Source of the DNA: RCIO01 sp965232405
GTDB lineage: Bacteria > Pseudomonadota > Alphaproteobacteria > Rhizobiales > Rhizobiaceae
DNA length: 64,000 nucleotides
Direction of reading: 5' to 3'
Assembly: GCA_965232405.1 (NCBI GenBank)
Contig: OZ246966.1
Coordinates: forward strand, 1,240,001-1,304,000
Shown here: one piece after another, positions 1 through 7,075 of the stretch
Position numbering within the stretch: position 1 is the stretch's first letter
How the letters are laid out: the number at the start of each line of letters is the position of its first letter
Made by a program: the position numbers and the translations under genes
Notes under the pieces: model-generated
The model's input: only the letters and a program-made list of their open reading frames with translations
Databases searched by the model: none
Told to the model about the DNA's origin: nothing

Positions 1-44
1 CAGCGCCCCTGTTCCGGCGCGGCAGGCGGTTGCCGTTCGGCTGT

Positions 45-503
45 TCAATTGCCGGCGCGCCCTTCGTCCGTCCATCCCTCACGCGCCCAGTTAACCTCCG
101 CCCCGGCGGCTGCGCTGCTGCCGCGCGCAATCCCCATCTTGAGCATGCGGATCTCCATTTCCAGCCGCTCGACTTCCAGCGCATAAAGCCGCGCGCAGTC
201 GAGCCGAGTCGGCCGGCGTCCGAGCGGTATGACGACCCGGCCATAGGTCGACATGCCTTCTGATGACGACCGCCCGCCAACCACGCCGACATCGAGATAG
301 GCGCCGCTGCCGGAGATCGACGAGCGGCAGGTTGTGCCGTCCGATGCGCGCACCTCGTCCTGGCCCTGCGGCAGCGTCACACCCGGCAGCGTGAAACCGG
401 TCTGGTTGAGGTTGTAAACGTCGCCGCCGAGCGCCTGTCCCGAAAGGCTCGCGATTGCCGTCGCCAGCGCTGCTACATGCGTCGTGCGAGAAATTTTCCA
501 CAT
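45..503 (-). CDS. Secreted protein of unknown function, third gene of pilus-like operon
   Basis: A 152-residue protein. The first 26 or so residues look like a signal peptide: Lys/Arg, then an Ala-rich hydrophobic stretch ending in GQALGG. The middle holds a short motif, DGTTCRSSISGSGAYLDVGV, rich in Gly/Ser with one Cys. Residues of about 100-125 form a charged amphipathic helix (LEVERLEMEIRMLKMG) that may be a short coiled coil. I do not recognise the family. It overlaps the chaperone-like gene upstream by 31 bp on the same strand, so the two are probably translated together. It likely acts outside the inner membrane as a structural or accessory part of the surface structure made by this operon. 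Any further operon genes lie before position 45, outside the window. Confidence 0.65.
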   Translation of the reverse strand: MWKISRTTHVAALATAIASLSGQALGGDVYNLNQTGFTLPGVTLPQGQDEVRASDGTTCRSSISGSGAYLDVGVVGGRSSSEGMSTYGRVVIPLGRRPTRLDCARLYALEVERLEMEIRMLKMGIARGSSAAAGAEVNWAREGWTDEGRAGN

Positions 504-853
504 ATCTGTGCCTTTATCTGTGTCTGCTGGCCGGGAAAGGGGACGCTTTCGGTACAGATACGCACTTTGCGGGAGGTGGTGCCGTCGAACGGCACGATGA
601 CAAGCACCGGCCGCGATGCCTGACCACCCAGTTGGAAGGCGGGCGGCATGACCTGCGCAGCGACCGGCGCGAAGTCCTGGTCGTAAACGCGGACCTCGAC
701 CCTGATGCGGTGCTTGTAGGGGTTGGCCGGGTAGATGCGGACGGCAAACGCATCGGTGAAACTGGTCACCACGCCGCGCATCGGGCTCATCGACTGGCTG
801 GCCGCCGGCAGCGAGAAAATCAGCGCCAGCCCAAGGGCAAGTCCTATTCGCAT
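473..853 (-). CDS. Pilus-chaperone-like secreted protein, single domain
   Basis: A 126-residue protein with a clear signal peptide (MRIGLALGLALIFSLPAASQ). After it comes SPMRGVVTSF..., with alternating strand-like segments and VLVIVPFDGTTSRKVRIC. That is the pattern of the N-terminal immunoglobulin-like domain of fimbrial chaperones, in which a basic residue helps donate a strand to pilin subunits. Normal chaperones have a second domain and about 230 residues; this one ends after the first. The ATG at 853 overlaps the end of the pilin-like gene by 10 bp, which implies translational coupling. The function is inferred from fold pattern and from sitting beside a pilin-like gene; it could instead be an accessory subunit. 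The two Cys residues near the C-terminus could form a disulfide in the periplasm. Confidence 0.6.
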   Translation of the reverse strand: MRIGLALGLALIFSLPAASQSMSPMRGVVTSFTDAFAVRIYPANPYKHRIRVEVRVYDQDFAPVAAQVMPPAFQLGGQASRPVLVIVPFDGTTSRKVRICTESVPFPGQQTQIKAQICGKFLARRM

Positions 854-1311
854 CGCACCGTCACCGTTGCCTGATAGTTGCCGGCGGCGAAGCGGTTGCT
901 GCCACCCTTGGTTCCGACCAGATGAACCGTCACCGTCGAAGTGCCGGGATCGGTCAGCGTCGTGGTGGCGCCGGTCTCGGCCACCGTGTGCGCACCCGTT
1001 GCGGCGTATGTCGGGGTCCACGTGGTCGCCGAAACATCGGCTGCCGGCACAGTGACGACGGTCACGGGATCGACGCTGAGATCGACACCGCCGGTGGTGG
1101 AAAGCGTGACTGAGCCCGCCGAACCGCCACCCAGTTTTGAACTGAGGGACTGCAGATCGGCGCTTGCCACGAACGTGCCGTTGGAATCGACGCTCAAGGT
1201 GCAGGTGGCATTCACCGTTGCGTCGAACAGCACGTTCTGCGTGGTCGCCGGAAGGGGCCCGGCAATGGTCACCGCCACAACAGTAACAGCAATGAACAGG
1301 CCGGCGCGCAT
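844..1311 (-). CDS. Secreted pilin-like (spore-coat-U-type) subunit
   Basis: A 155-residue protein with an N-terminal signal peptide (MRAGLFIAVTVVAVTIAGPLPATTQ). The mature part starts with NVLFDATVNATCTLSV and ends with GNYQATVTVRC. A Cys near each end and an AGxY....V.V.C finish are typical of SCPU/CsuA-type subunits of chaperone-usher surface fibres. It is rich in Thr, Val and Ala with no charged stretch, as expected for an extracellular beta-sandwich. It is the first gene of the operon; the start at 1311 sits just inside a palindrome that also holds its ribosome-binding site (AAGGA, ten bases before the ATG). No usher is visible in the window. Subunit assignment is inference; being secreted is well supported. 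Confidence 0.6.
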   Translation of the reverse strand: MRAGLFIAVTVVAVTIAGPLPATTQNVLFDATVNATCTLSVDSNGTFVASADLQSLSSKLGGGSAGSVTLSTTGGVDLSVDPVTVVTVPAADVSATTWTPTYAATGAHTVAETGATTTLTDPGTSTVTVHLVGTKGGSNRFAAGNYQATVTVRCE

Positions 1312-1356
1312 AGGGATTGCATCCTTGGGTTGTATGTACCCTTGGATGCAACCCTA
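1311..1356 (-). promoter_or_regulatory. Long palindromic leader over the pilin-like start codon
   Basis: Arms TAGGG-A-TTGCATCC (1311-1324) and GGATGCAA-CCCTA (1344-1356) are complementary except for one unpaired A. Inside them GGGT (1327-1330) pairs with ACCC (1338-1341). Read on the minus strand, the downstream arm contains the AAGGA ribosome-binding site and runs up to the ATG, so the folded RNA would hide the start region of the first operon gene. It could equally be a protein-binding site in DNA. No T-tract follows, so it is not a normal terminator. Confidence 0.6.
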
Positions 1357-1359
1357 TGT

Positions 1360-1383
1360 ATTTTATGGTTAAGCGATGGTTAA
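1360..1383 (-). promoter_or_regulatory. CtrA-type box with -10-like element before pilus-like operon
   Basis: TTAA (1369-1372), seven bases, TTAA (1380-1383) matches the CtrA consensus TTAA-N7-TTAA exactly; on the minus strand the second half reads TTAAC. The box lies in an exact 11-bp tandem duplication, ATGGTTAAGCG (1365-1375 and 1376-1386). A TAAAAT hexamer (1360-1365, minus strand) is a fair -10, which puts the box over the -35 region, as at promoters activated by CtrA. The predicted transcript start is near 1353. CtrA control is inferred from the motif only. Confidence 0.55.
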
Positions 1384-1390
1384 GCGCCCG

Positions 1391-2275
1391 TCAGGCGGAT
1401 GTCGCCAACTGTCCGGCTTCCCAACCCAGGATCGCCCGCTTGCGGGTCAGACCCCAGTGATATCCGGTCAGCGCACCCGACTTTCCGAGCGCCCTGTGGC
1501 ACGGCACCACAAACGAGATCGGATTGGCGCCGACGGCCGCTCCCACTGCGCGGCTCGCTTTCGGCGAGCCGATGCCATCCGCGATTGCGGAGTAGGAGCA
1601 GGCCTTGCCCATCGGGATGCGCAGCAGCGCCTCCCACACCCTCACCTGAAAGTCGGTGCCGATCAGGACGACACGCAGCGGTTCGTCCGCCCGCCAGCGA
1701 GAAGGATCGAAAATGCGGGCGGCATAAGGCTGGGTCGCGCCGACGTTTTCAACATACTCGGCGTTCGGCCAGCGGCCGCGCATATCGTCGAGCGCAACAC
1801 GCTCGCCGCCGGGATCGCAGAATGCCAGACCGGCAAGTCCCCGGTCGGTTGCCATGACCAGCGCCAGGCCGAAGGGCGAAACATGCCAGCCATAATTGAT
1901 CGTCAGGCCGGCGCCGCGGCCCTTATAGTCGCCCGGCGACATGGCCTCGTGGGTTACGAACAGGTCGTGTAGACGGCCGGGCCCGGACATGCCCAGCTCA
2001 TAGGATGCGTCGAGCAGCGGCATGCCGTCATCGAGCAGCCGGCGGGCATGGTCCAGCGTCACCGCCTGAAGGAAGCTCTTCGGCGACAGGCCAGCCCAAC
2101 GGGTGAAAAGTTTCTGCAGGCCGGTCGGCGTTTCGCCCACATCCTCGGCAAGCTCTTCAAGCGAGGGCTGGTTGCGATAATCGACGCTGATCTTCTCGAT
2201 CACACGGCGCACGATCTCGTAGTCGATGCCTTCAGGCGTGATGTCGTTTTGAAGCACTGCGGTCATTGCGTTCAT
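1391..2275 (-). CDS. Ada-like methylated-DNA-protein cysteine methyltransferase with AraC-type helix-turn-helix
   Basis: A 294-residue protein that removes alkyl groups from O6-alkylguanine by transferring them to its own cysteine. Residues 1-100 or so carry an AraC-type DNA-binding domain (LEELAEDVGETPTGLQKLFTRWAGLSPKSF). The C-terminal half is the methyltransferase, with the active-site PCHR at Cys259 and the arginine-finger region GSPKASRAVGAAVGANP before it. The N-terminal Cys4 zinc domain of true Ada is missing, so it cannot sense methyl-phosphotriesters the way E. coli Ada does. The ATG at 2275 is chosen because AAGGAG lies seven bases upstream; a second ATG nine bases downstream is possible. 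The longer reading frame upstream runs antiparallel to no known gene product and was dropped. Confidence 0.92.
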   Translation of the reverse strand: MNAMTAVLQNDITPEGIDYEIVRRVIEKISVDYRNQPSLEELAEDVGETPTGLQKLFTRWAGLSPKSFLQAVTLDHARRLLDDGMPLLDASYELGMSGPGRLHDLFVTHEAMSPGDYKGRGAGLTINYGWHVSPFGLALVMATDRGLAGLAFCDPGGERVALDDMRGRWPNAEYVENVGATQPYAARIFDPSRWRADEPLRVVLIGTDFQVRVWEALLRIPMGKACSYSAIADGIGSPKASRAVGAAVGANPISFVVPCHRALGKSGALTGYHWGLTRKRAILGWEAGQLATSA

Positions 2276-2336
2276 AGTCGTTCTCCTTGTCCGGAGATAT
2301 CGCGTGCGCAGGCGGTTATCGCCACCCGATTCCTGC

Positions 2337-2822
2337 CTAACCCGCCTTGGCCGTCGCCAGCGCTCGGCCAAAGGCCGTGGCGAAGCTCTCGCGGTCGTCG
2401 GGATTGAGAAAACCGCCGATCGAGACCTTGCGCCCCTCGCCCTCCACGGCCATGCGGGTGATGCCGATTTCGTCGTGTCGGTCCACGTCAAACCGGGTCC
2501 AGAATGGGTTGAAGCTGTGCGCCTCGGAGCGGCCCGATGGTGCGACCTTGCGGATGTCGAGCCTGGTGCGCGAAATGGTGACTTCCTCGCGCGCGCGGGC
2601 AGCGCGGTAGTTCCATCGAAAAGCGAGATAAAGCGCCAGCACGTCGAGCCCGAAAAAGCCGAAGACGGGCCAGGCGCCGAGTGAAAGAAACGCGATGCCG
2701 ATGCCGATCCAGATCGCAATCAGCACGGCCATGAGCACCGCAAAACCCTTGCGCCCAAGCGAACGGTGCGGCGTGAGCAGGGCTCGAAACAGGGTGTCGT
2801 CTGCGGCATGACTTGCGGCCAT
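2337..2822 (-). CDS. DUF2244 membrane protein
   Basis: A 161-residue protein with two adjacent membrane helices at about residues 28-70 (FAVLMAVLIAIWIGIGIAFLS, then VFGFFGLDVLALYLAF). After them comes a cytoplasmic domain with the family features RWNYRAAR and GxFLNPDDRESFATAFGRALA. Length and layout fit DUF2244, a family common in Alphaproteobacteria and of unknown function. It is divergent from nth with only 20 bp between the start codons, so the two promoters must overlap each other or the other gene. No strong ribosome-binding site precedes the ATG at 2822. Confidence 0.85.
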   Translation of the reverse strand: MAASHAADDTLFRALLTPHRSLGRKGFAVLMAVLIAIWIGIGIAFLSLGAWPVFGFFGLDVLALYLAFRWNYRAARAREEVTISRTRLDIRKVAPSGRSEAHSFNPFWTRFDVDRHDEIGITRMAVEGEGRKVSIGGFLNPDDRESFATAFGRALATAKAG

Positions 2823-2842
2823 ACGATGATTATAGAGACGGC

Positions 2843-3619
2843 ATGACAAAGCCCAAGAGCAAAAAGGACGCGGCGCGGTCAAAACCTCTGCCGGCGAAGC
2901 GCGACGGCTCCAACGCGAAACCCCGCCCCCGACCGGCGCGCCCACCAGTCACGCTCTACAGCGCGGAAGAAATCGAGGAGATCTTCCGCCGCTTTTCCGT
3001 GCAAAGGCCCGAACCCGAAGGCGAACTCGAACACACAAACGCTTTTACGCTTCTGGTCGCCGTCGTGCTCTCAGCACAGGCGACCGATGTGGGCGTCAAC
3101 CGCGCGACCAAAGACCTTTTCGCCATCGCCGACACGCCGGAAAAGATGCTTGCGCTGGGCGAAGAAAAGGTGGGCGAGTTTATCCGCACCATCGGCCTGT
3201 GGCGCAACAAGGCGAAGAATGTGATCGCGCTTTCAAAGGCGTTGATCGATGAACATGGCGGCGAGGTGCCCGCTGACCGCGATACGCTCACCACCCTGCC
3301 GGGCGTCGGGCGCAAGACCGCCAATGTCGTGCTCAACATGGCCTTCGGCCAGCCGACAATGGCCGTCGATACCCACATTTTGCGCATCGGCAACCGGTTG
3401 GGATTGGCCCCCGGCAAGACGCCGGATCGGGTGGAGGCAACGCTGGTGCGCATCATTCCGGAACACTATCTGCGTCACGCGCATCACTGGCTGATCCTGC
3501 ATGGGCGTTATGTCTGCAAGGCGCGCAAGCCCGACTGCGAGTCCTGCGTGATCGCCGACATTTGCAAATGGCCGGAAAAAACCTGCAACTCGCCTGCGCC
3601 GCTGGTTCCGGTTGTCTAA
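2843..3619 (+). CDS. nth: Endonuclease III
   Basis: A 258-residue DNA glycosylase/AP-lyase of base-excision repair that removes oxidised pyrimidines. It has the helix-hairpin-helix LPGVGRKTANVVLN with the catalytic Lys, and the catalytic Asp in VDTHILRIGNRLGL. The C-terminal [4Fe-4S] cysteines follow C-X6-C-X2-C-X5-C (CKARKPDCESCVIADIC). The first 35 or so residues are a Lys/Pro/Arg-rich extension common in rhizobial versions. ATG 2843 is preferred over an in-frame ATG at 2813, which would lie inside the divergent DUF2244 gene. Its stop codon overlaps that of the convergent DUF2214 gene (shared CTAA). Confidence 0.96.
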   Translation: MTKPKSKKDAARSKPLPAKRDGSNAKPRPRPARPPVTLYSAEEIEEIFRRFSVQRPEPEGELEHTNAFTLLVAVVLSAQATDVGVNRATKDLFAIADTPEKMLALGEEKVGEFIRTIGLWRNKAKNVIALSKALIDEHGGEVPADRDTLTTLPGVGRKTANVVLNMAFGQPTMAVDTHILRIGNRLGLAPGKTPDRVEATLVRIIPEHYLRHAHHWLILHGRYVCKARKPDCESCVIADICKWPEKTCNSPAPLVPVV

Positions 3620-4065
3620 CCGATACCCCGCGCCATCATGGCGGCGAAGATCAGGATCATCGCGAAGAACAGCATCTCTCCGTGTACGTAGCGGCGCATC
3701 GACGCGATCTCGCCGTCAGGTACGGCGTAGCTGTCGGAAGCACCGGCCTCGCGCCGCCATTTGATGATGCGGATCGTCGGCGGGATCGATAGCAGCCCGA
3801 CCACGAGGAACGCCGCCATCTTGCCCCAGAAGGCGTGGTTGTCGACGTAATATTCCCAACCCTTGATGCCGAAAAATACGCGGCACACGCCGATAACGAT
3901 AATTGCCACCGACAGCCCGCCATACATGCCGTCGAGACGGCCAAGCAGCGACAGGTTGCGGCCGCTCAGTCCGGGTTTCAAAAGCATGAGTTCGGTGAAC
4001 AGCACACCCGCCAGAGAAAACACGAGCAGATGATGCGCTATGGCGAGCAGAAGATCGGTTGTCAT
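3616..4065 (-). CDS. DUF2214 family membrane protein
   Basis: A 149-residue protein with four predicted membrane helices: residues about 7-27, 48-70, 80-100 and 128-147. Recognisable features are HLLVFSLAGVLFTELMLL at the N-terminus and WGKMAAFLVVGLLSIPPTIRIIKWRRE in the third helix and following loop, as in DUF2214. The role is unknown. GGAGGG six bases before the ATG supports the start. Its 3' end overlaps the stop of nth by 4 bp. It points away from the CysZ-like gene upstream by 35 bp in the same direction, so the two may be co-transcribed. Confidence 0.85.
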   Translation of the reverse strand: MTTDLLLAIAHHLLVFSLAGVLFTELMLLKPGLSGRNLSLLGRLDGMYGGLSVAIIVIGVCRVFFGIKGWEYYVDNHAFWGKMAAFLVVGLLSIPPTIRIIKWRREAGASDSYAVPDGEIASMRRYVHGEMLFFAMILIFAAMMARGIG

Positions 4066-4100
4066 GGGTCCCTCCGGCCGGTCCGGCCAATTTTTACGTT

Positions 4101-4826
4101 CTAGGCGCCCGCCATTGCCGACGAGCGGCTCTCCGCCGCTGACACGAATTTGTGCAGGTGAACCATCATCGCCGCAGCGAATAGAGGCGTCAGCAGGTTG
4201 AGAAGCGGTACGGCCATGAAGGCTGCAATCACCATGCCTGCCAGAAAGACCGTACTGCCATTGCGCCGCCGCATGGCCTTGGCGTCCGCCTCAGGGCGAA
4301 AGCGCATGGCGGCAAATTCAAAGAATTCTCGGCCGAGCAGGTAGCCGTTGACCAGAAAGAACGCCGCAATATTGACGCCCGGGACCAGAAGCAGCAGCAG
4401 CGCGCCGAGATTGGCCAGGATCACCACGCCGAGAAACTTGATCGACAGCACGATGCCGCGCATCAGCGGTACCGGCCTGCCGGGCGGATCGGCGGAATAG
4501 TCCTCGCGTTCCACTACCTCGGCCACATCGTCGAGAAAAATGCCTGCAATGGCCGCTGTTACAGGCGCAATCAGAAATGCCAGCCCCACGGCAATGCCGA
4601 GCGACGCTGCAAGGCCCGCAAGCACTCCGAACCAGCTTGTCCAGTCCGGCAGGCTTGGCAGGAAGGTGTCGATCCACGGGAAGACGAAGCCGGTCAGCAA
4701 TCCGCGCAGCGCCAGCCATGCCAGCAGCAACAGAAGCAGCGTCAAGCCAAGCGACTTGAAGAACACGCCCCTGAATTCGGGCGTGAACAGGCGCGAGATC
4801 GCGGCGCGCGCGGCGTCAATGATCAT
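4101..4826 (-). CDS. CysZ/EI24-type integral membrane protein
   Basis: A 241-residue protein with four to six long hydrophobic stretches (LGLTLLLLLLAWLALRGLL, LAASLGIAVGLAFLIAPVTAAIAGIFL, ILANLGALLLLLVPGVN and a C-terminal pair). The segment FLVNGYLLGREFFEFAAMRF is characteristic of the EI24/CysZ family, whose E. coli member takes up sulfate. Whether this copy transports sulfate is not shown; the sulfate-reduction genes are 27 kb away. The start ATG 4826 has GGGAG seven bases upstream; an in-frame ATG at 4847 lacks one. It is divergent from adenosine kinase across 132 bp. Confidence 0.85.
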   Translation of the reverse strand: MIIDAARAAISRLFTPEFRGVFFKSLGLTLLLLLLAWLALRGLLTGFVFPWIDTFLPSLPDWTSWFGVLAGLAASLGIAVGLAFLIAPVTAAIAGIFLDDVAEVVEREDYSADPPGRPVPLMRGIVLSIKFLGVVILANLGALLLLLVPGVNIAAFFLVNGYLLGREFFEFAAMRFRPEADAKAMRRRNGSTVFLAGMVIAAFMAVPLLNLLTPLFAAAMMVHLHKFVSAAESRSSAMAGA

Positions 4827-4958
4827 GGACAGGCTCCCGTCGAACATTCAGCACATAGGTGCGGACGGGGACGCCTGCAACGGAAGGCGGGCTTGCAAAC
4901 GGCATGACAGGCGTTAGACCTCGCGCGGGGACATTCAACGGATCAACCGGAGAACAGT

Positions 4959-5951
4959 ATGAGCAAGTATGATGTGCTGTGCATCGGCAATGCGATCGTC
5001 GACATCATCGCGCGTTGCGACGAAAAATTTCTGACCGACCACGACATCATCAAAGGGGCGATGAACCTGATCGACGCCGAGCGGGCCGAATTGCTCTACA
5101 GCCATATGGGGCCGGCTATCGAGGCATCGGGCGGCAGCGCGGGCAACACCGCAGCCGGCATTGCCAGCTTCGGTGGCACCGCGGCGTTCTTCGGCAAGGT
5201 GTCGAACGATCATCTGGGTCACATCTACACGCACGACATTCGCGCGCAGGGCGTTGCATTCGACACCAAGCCGCTGGAAGGCCAGCCGCCAACGGCACGT
5301 TCGATGATCTTCGTCACGCCCGACGGCGAGCGCTCGATGAACACCTATCTTGGCGCCTGCGTGGAGCTTGGCCCCGAAGACGTCGAGGCCGAGAAGGCAT
5401 CAAACGCATCGGTGGTCTATTTCGAAGGTTATCTGTGGGATCCGCCGCTCGCCAAGGAAGCGATCCGCATGACCGCGCGCCATGCGCACCGGGCGGGCCA
5501 CGAGGTGGCGATGACCCTGTCCGACCCGTTCTGCGTCGACCGCTACCGCGCCGAGTTTCTGGACCTTATGAAGTCCGGCACGGTCGACATCGTCTTTGCA
5601 AATGAGAGCGAACTGATTTCGCTCTATCAGACGTCGTCCTTCGACGAGGCGCTCAAGCTGATTGCGCAGGATTGCAAACTCGCCGCCATCACCCGTTCGG
5701 AAAAGGGCTCAGTGGTCGTTCGCGGCGAGGAAAAGGTGGCTGTCGACGCCATCGAGATCGACGAGCTAGTGGACACGACGGGCGCTGGCGATCTCTACGC
5801 TGCCGGGTTCCTGCACGGCTACACGAAGGGCCGCAATCTGACCGATTGCGGCAAGCTGGGTTCGCTCGCAGCCGGCATCGTCATCCAGCAGGTTGGGCCG
5901 CGCCCGCGCCAGAGCCTGCGCGATGAGGCACAGCAGCGCGGTCTGATTTAG
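4959..5951 (+). CDS. Adenosine kinase, PfkB/ribokinase family
   Basis: A 330-residue sugar/nucleoside kinase that likely phosphorylates adenosine to AMP (purine salvage). The N-terminus MSKYDVLCIGNAIVDIIARCDE is the family opening with the sugar-binding Asp. GGSAGNTAAGIASFGG is the first PfkB signature, and DTTGAGDLYAAGFLHGY is the second, containing the catalytic Asp and the anion hole. A GGAG sits six bases before the ATG. Its stop codon overlaps that of the convergent TRIC-type gene. Close homologues in rhizobia are annotated adenosine kinase; other PfkB substrates cannot be excluded from sequence alone. Confidence 0.92.
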   Translation: MSKYDVLCIGNAIVDIIARCDEKFLTDHDIIKGAMNLIDAERAELLYSHMGPAIEASGGSAGNTAAGIASFGGTAAFFGKVSNDHLGHIYTHDIRAQGVAFDTKPLEGQPPTARSMIFVTPDGERSMNTYLGACVELGPEDVEAEKASNASVVYFEGYLWDPPLAKEAIRMTARHAHRAGHEVAMTLSDPFCVDRYRAEFLDLMKSGTVDIVFANESELISLYQTSSFDEALKLIAQDCKLAAITRSEKGSVVVRGEEKVAVDAIEIDELVDTTGAGDLYAAGFLHGYTKGRNLTDCGKLGSLAAGIVIQQVGPRPRQSLRDEAQQRGLI

Positions 5952-6580
5952 GGAATGTCCTCCGGCCGCCTGCCTGGCCGGCTGCGGTAGGGCGGGATCG
6001 ACCAGCCGAAGCGCAGCCCGCCGCCGCGCATGGCTAGGGCGGCCGCGAAACCAAGCATCGCGGAGAGGAAAAGTTCGACCCCGAACGACGCTGACAGCGT
6101 GTAGACACCGGCGCCGGTCAGCGCGGCCGACACGTATATTTCGGGCCTCAGCAGCACCGATGGCTCGCCTGAAAGCAAGTCACGCAGGATGCCGCCAAAC
6201 GTGGCGGTGAACATGCCCATGACCACTGCGACCAGTGGCGAGCCGGTCAGTTCCAGCCCCTTCCAGGCACCGAACACGCTGTAGGCCGACAGGCCAATGG
6301 CATCGAGCCATAGGAGCAGCTTGTATCGCGATTCAATCAGGTGCGCCGTGAAATAGACGATCACCGCGACCGCCCCTGCGACAATCAGATAGTTGTGCTC
6401 GGCAACCCAGAACACTGGCGCATCCAGCACCACGTCGCGTACCGTGCCGCCGCCAATTGCCGTCACACCGCCCAGAAACAGGAAGCTCACGATATCGAGC
6501 TGCTGCCGCGAGGCCGCCAATGCGCCCGTCGCCGCAAAAACGGCGATGCCGGCATAGTCGAAAAATTCGATCGGATTCAT
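5948..6580 (-). CDS. TRIC-type cation channel family protein (UPF0126, YicG-like)
   Basis: A 210-residue membrane protein with seven predicted helices made of two related halves, each with the glycine-rich motif (FLGGVTAIGGGTVRDVVLD and VMGMFTATFGGILRDLLSG). This repeated GGxxRD signature defines the UPF0126/TRIC family of small trimeric cation channels. The chosen ATG at 6580 starts MNPIEFFDYAGIAVFAATGA, the typical N-terminus; the longer frame to 6712 would add a Cys/Pro-rich stretch not found in the family. It is convergent with adenosine kinase, with 4-bp overlap of the stop codons. Its physiological ion is unknown. Confidence 0.9.
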   Translation of the reverse strand: MNPIEFFDYAGIAVFAATGALAASRQQLDIVSFLFLGGVTAIGGGTVRDVVLDAPVFWVAEHNYLIVAGAVAVIVYFTAHLIESRYKLLLWLDAIGLSAYSVFGAWKGLELTGSPLVAVVMGMFTATFGGILRDLLSGEPSVLLRPEIYVSAALTGAGVYTLSASFGVELFLSAMLGFAAALAMRGGGLRFGWSIPPYRSRPGRRPEDIP

Positions 6581-6650
6581 GGCCCTACCCCGCCCGCATG
6601 TCGGGCGGGGCAAGGATAGGGGCTGGCACCGCAATCCCCAAGGCGTTTCA

Positions 6651-7019
6651 TCAGAACGACAGGGTTGCCGCGCCATTCTTGATTTCGGCATGCATGACGC
6701 TTGCACCTGCAATTGTCACACCGTCGATCAAGTCTGCAGATTCATACCCACGCGACTTGACACAGGGCGGGCAGGCCCAGATCACACCGCCACGCGCGAC
6801 AAAGTCCGCAATCAGTTTGGCGAGCGGGTCGAGAGGTGGCACGTGCGTCATCTCGTGTCCGCGCTTGCGGACAAGGTCGATGGCCGTGCTGGTAAGAAAG
6901 ACGAAGACCTTGAGTCCCTCGGTGAGGCCTCCGTTGGCGATCGTGAAGGCAATGGACGACACCTCGGAATCAATCCCCTTGGTGACCAGTATGACCAGCT
7001 TGTCGGTTACATCAGGCAT
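6651..7019 (-). CDS. DsrE-family protein
   Basis: A 122-residue cytoplasmic protein beginning LVILVTKGIDSEVSSIAFTIANGG, the DsrE/DsrF fold opening. The conserved CPPCVKSRGYE segment in the second half carries two cysteines in CxxC form, where DsrE-type sulfur carriers place their active cysteine. A role in sulfur relay or persulfide handling is possible but not shown. GGAG seven bases before ATG 7019 fixes the start; the longer frame to 7076 has none. It is divergent from the AraC-family regulator across 56 bp, which suggests that regulator may control it. Confidence 0.8.
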   Translation of the reverse strand: MPDVTDKLVILVTKGIDSEVSSIAFTIANGGLTEGLKVFVFLTSTAIDLVRKRGHEMTHVPPLDPLAKLIADFVARGGVIWACPPCVKSRGYESADLIDGVTIAGASVMHAEIKNGAATLSF

Positions 7020-7075
7020 GATAAAACTCCGGTTGACGGGTGTGAACACCGCCGTCCTGCCGGATCGCCAACCCA

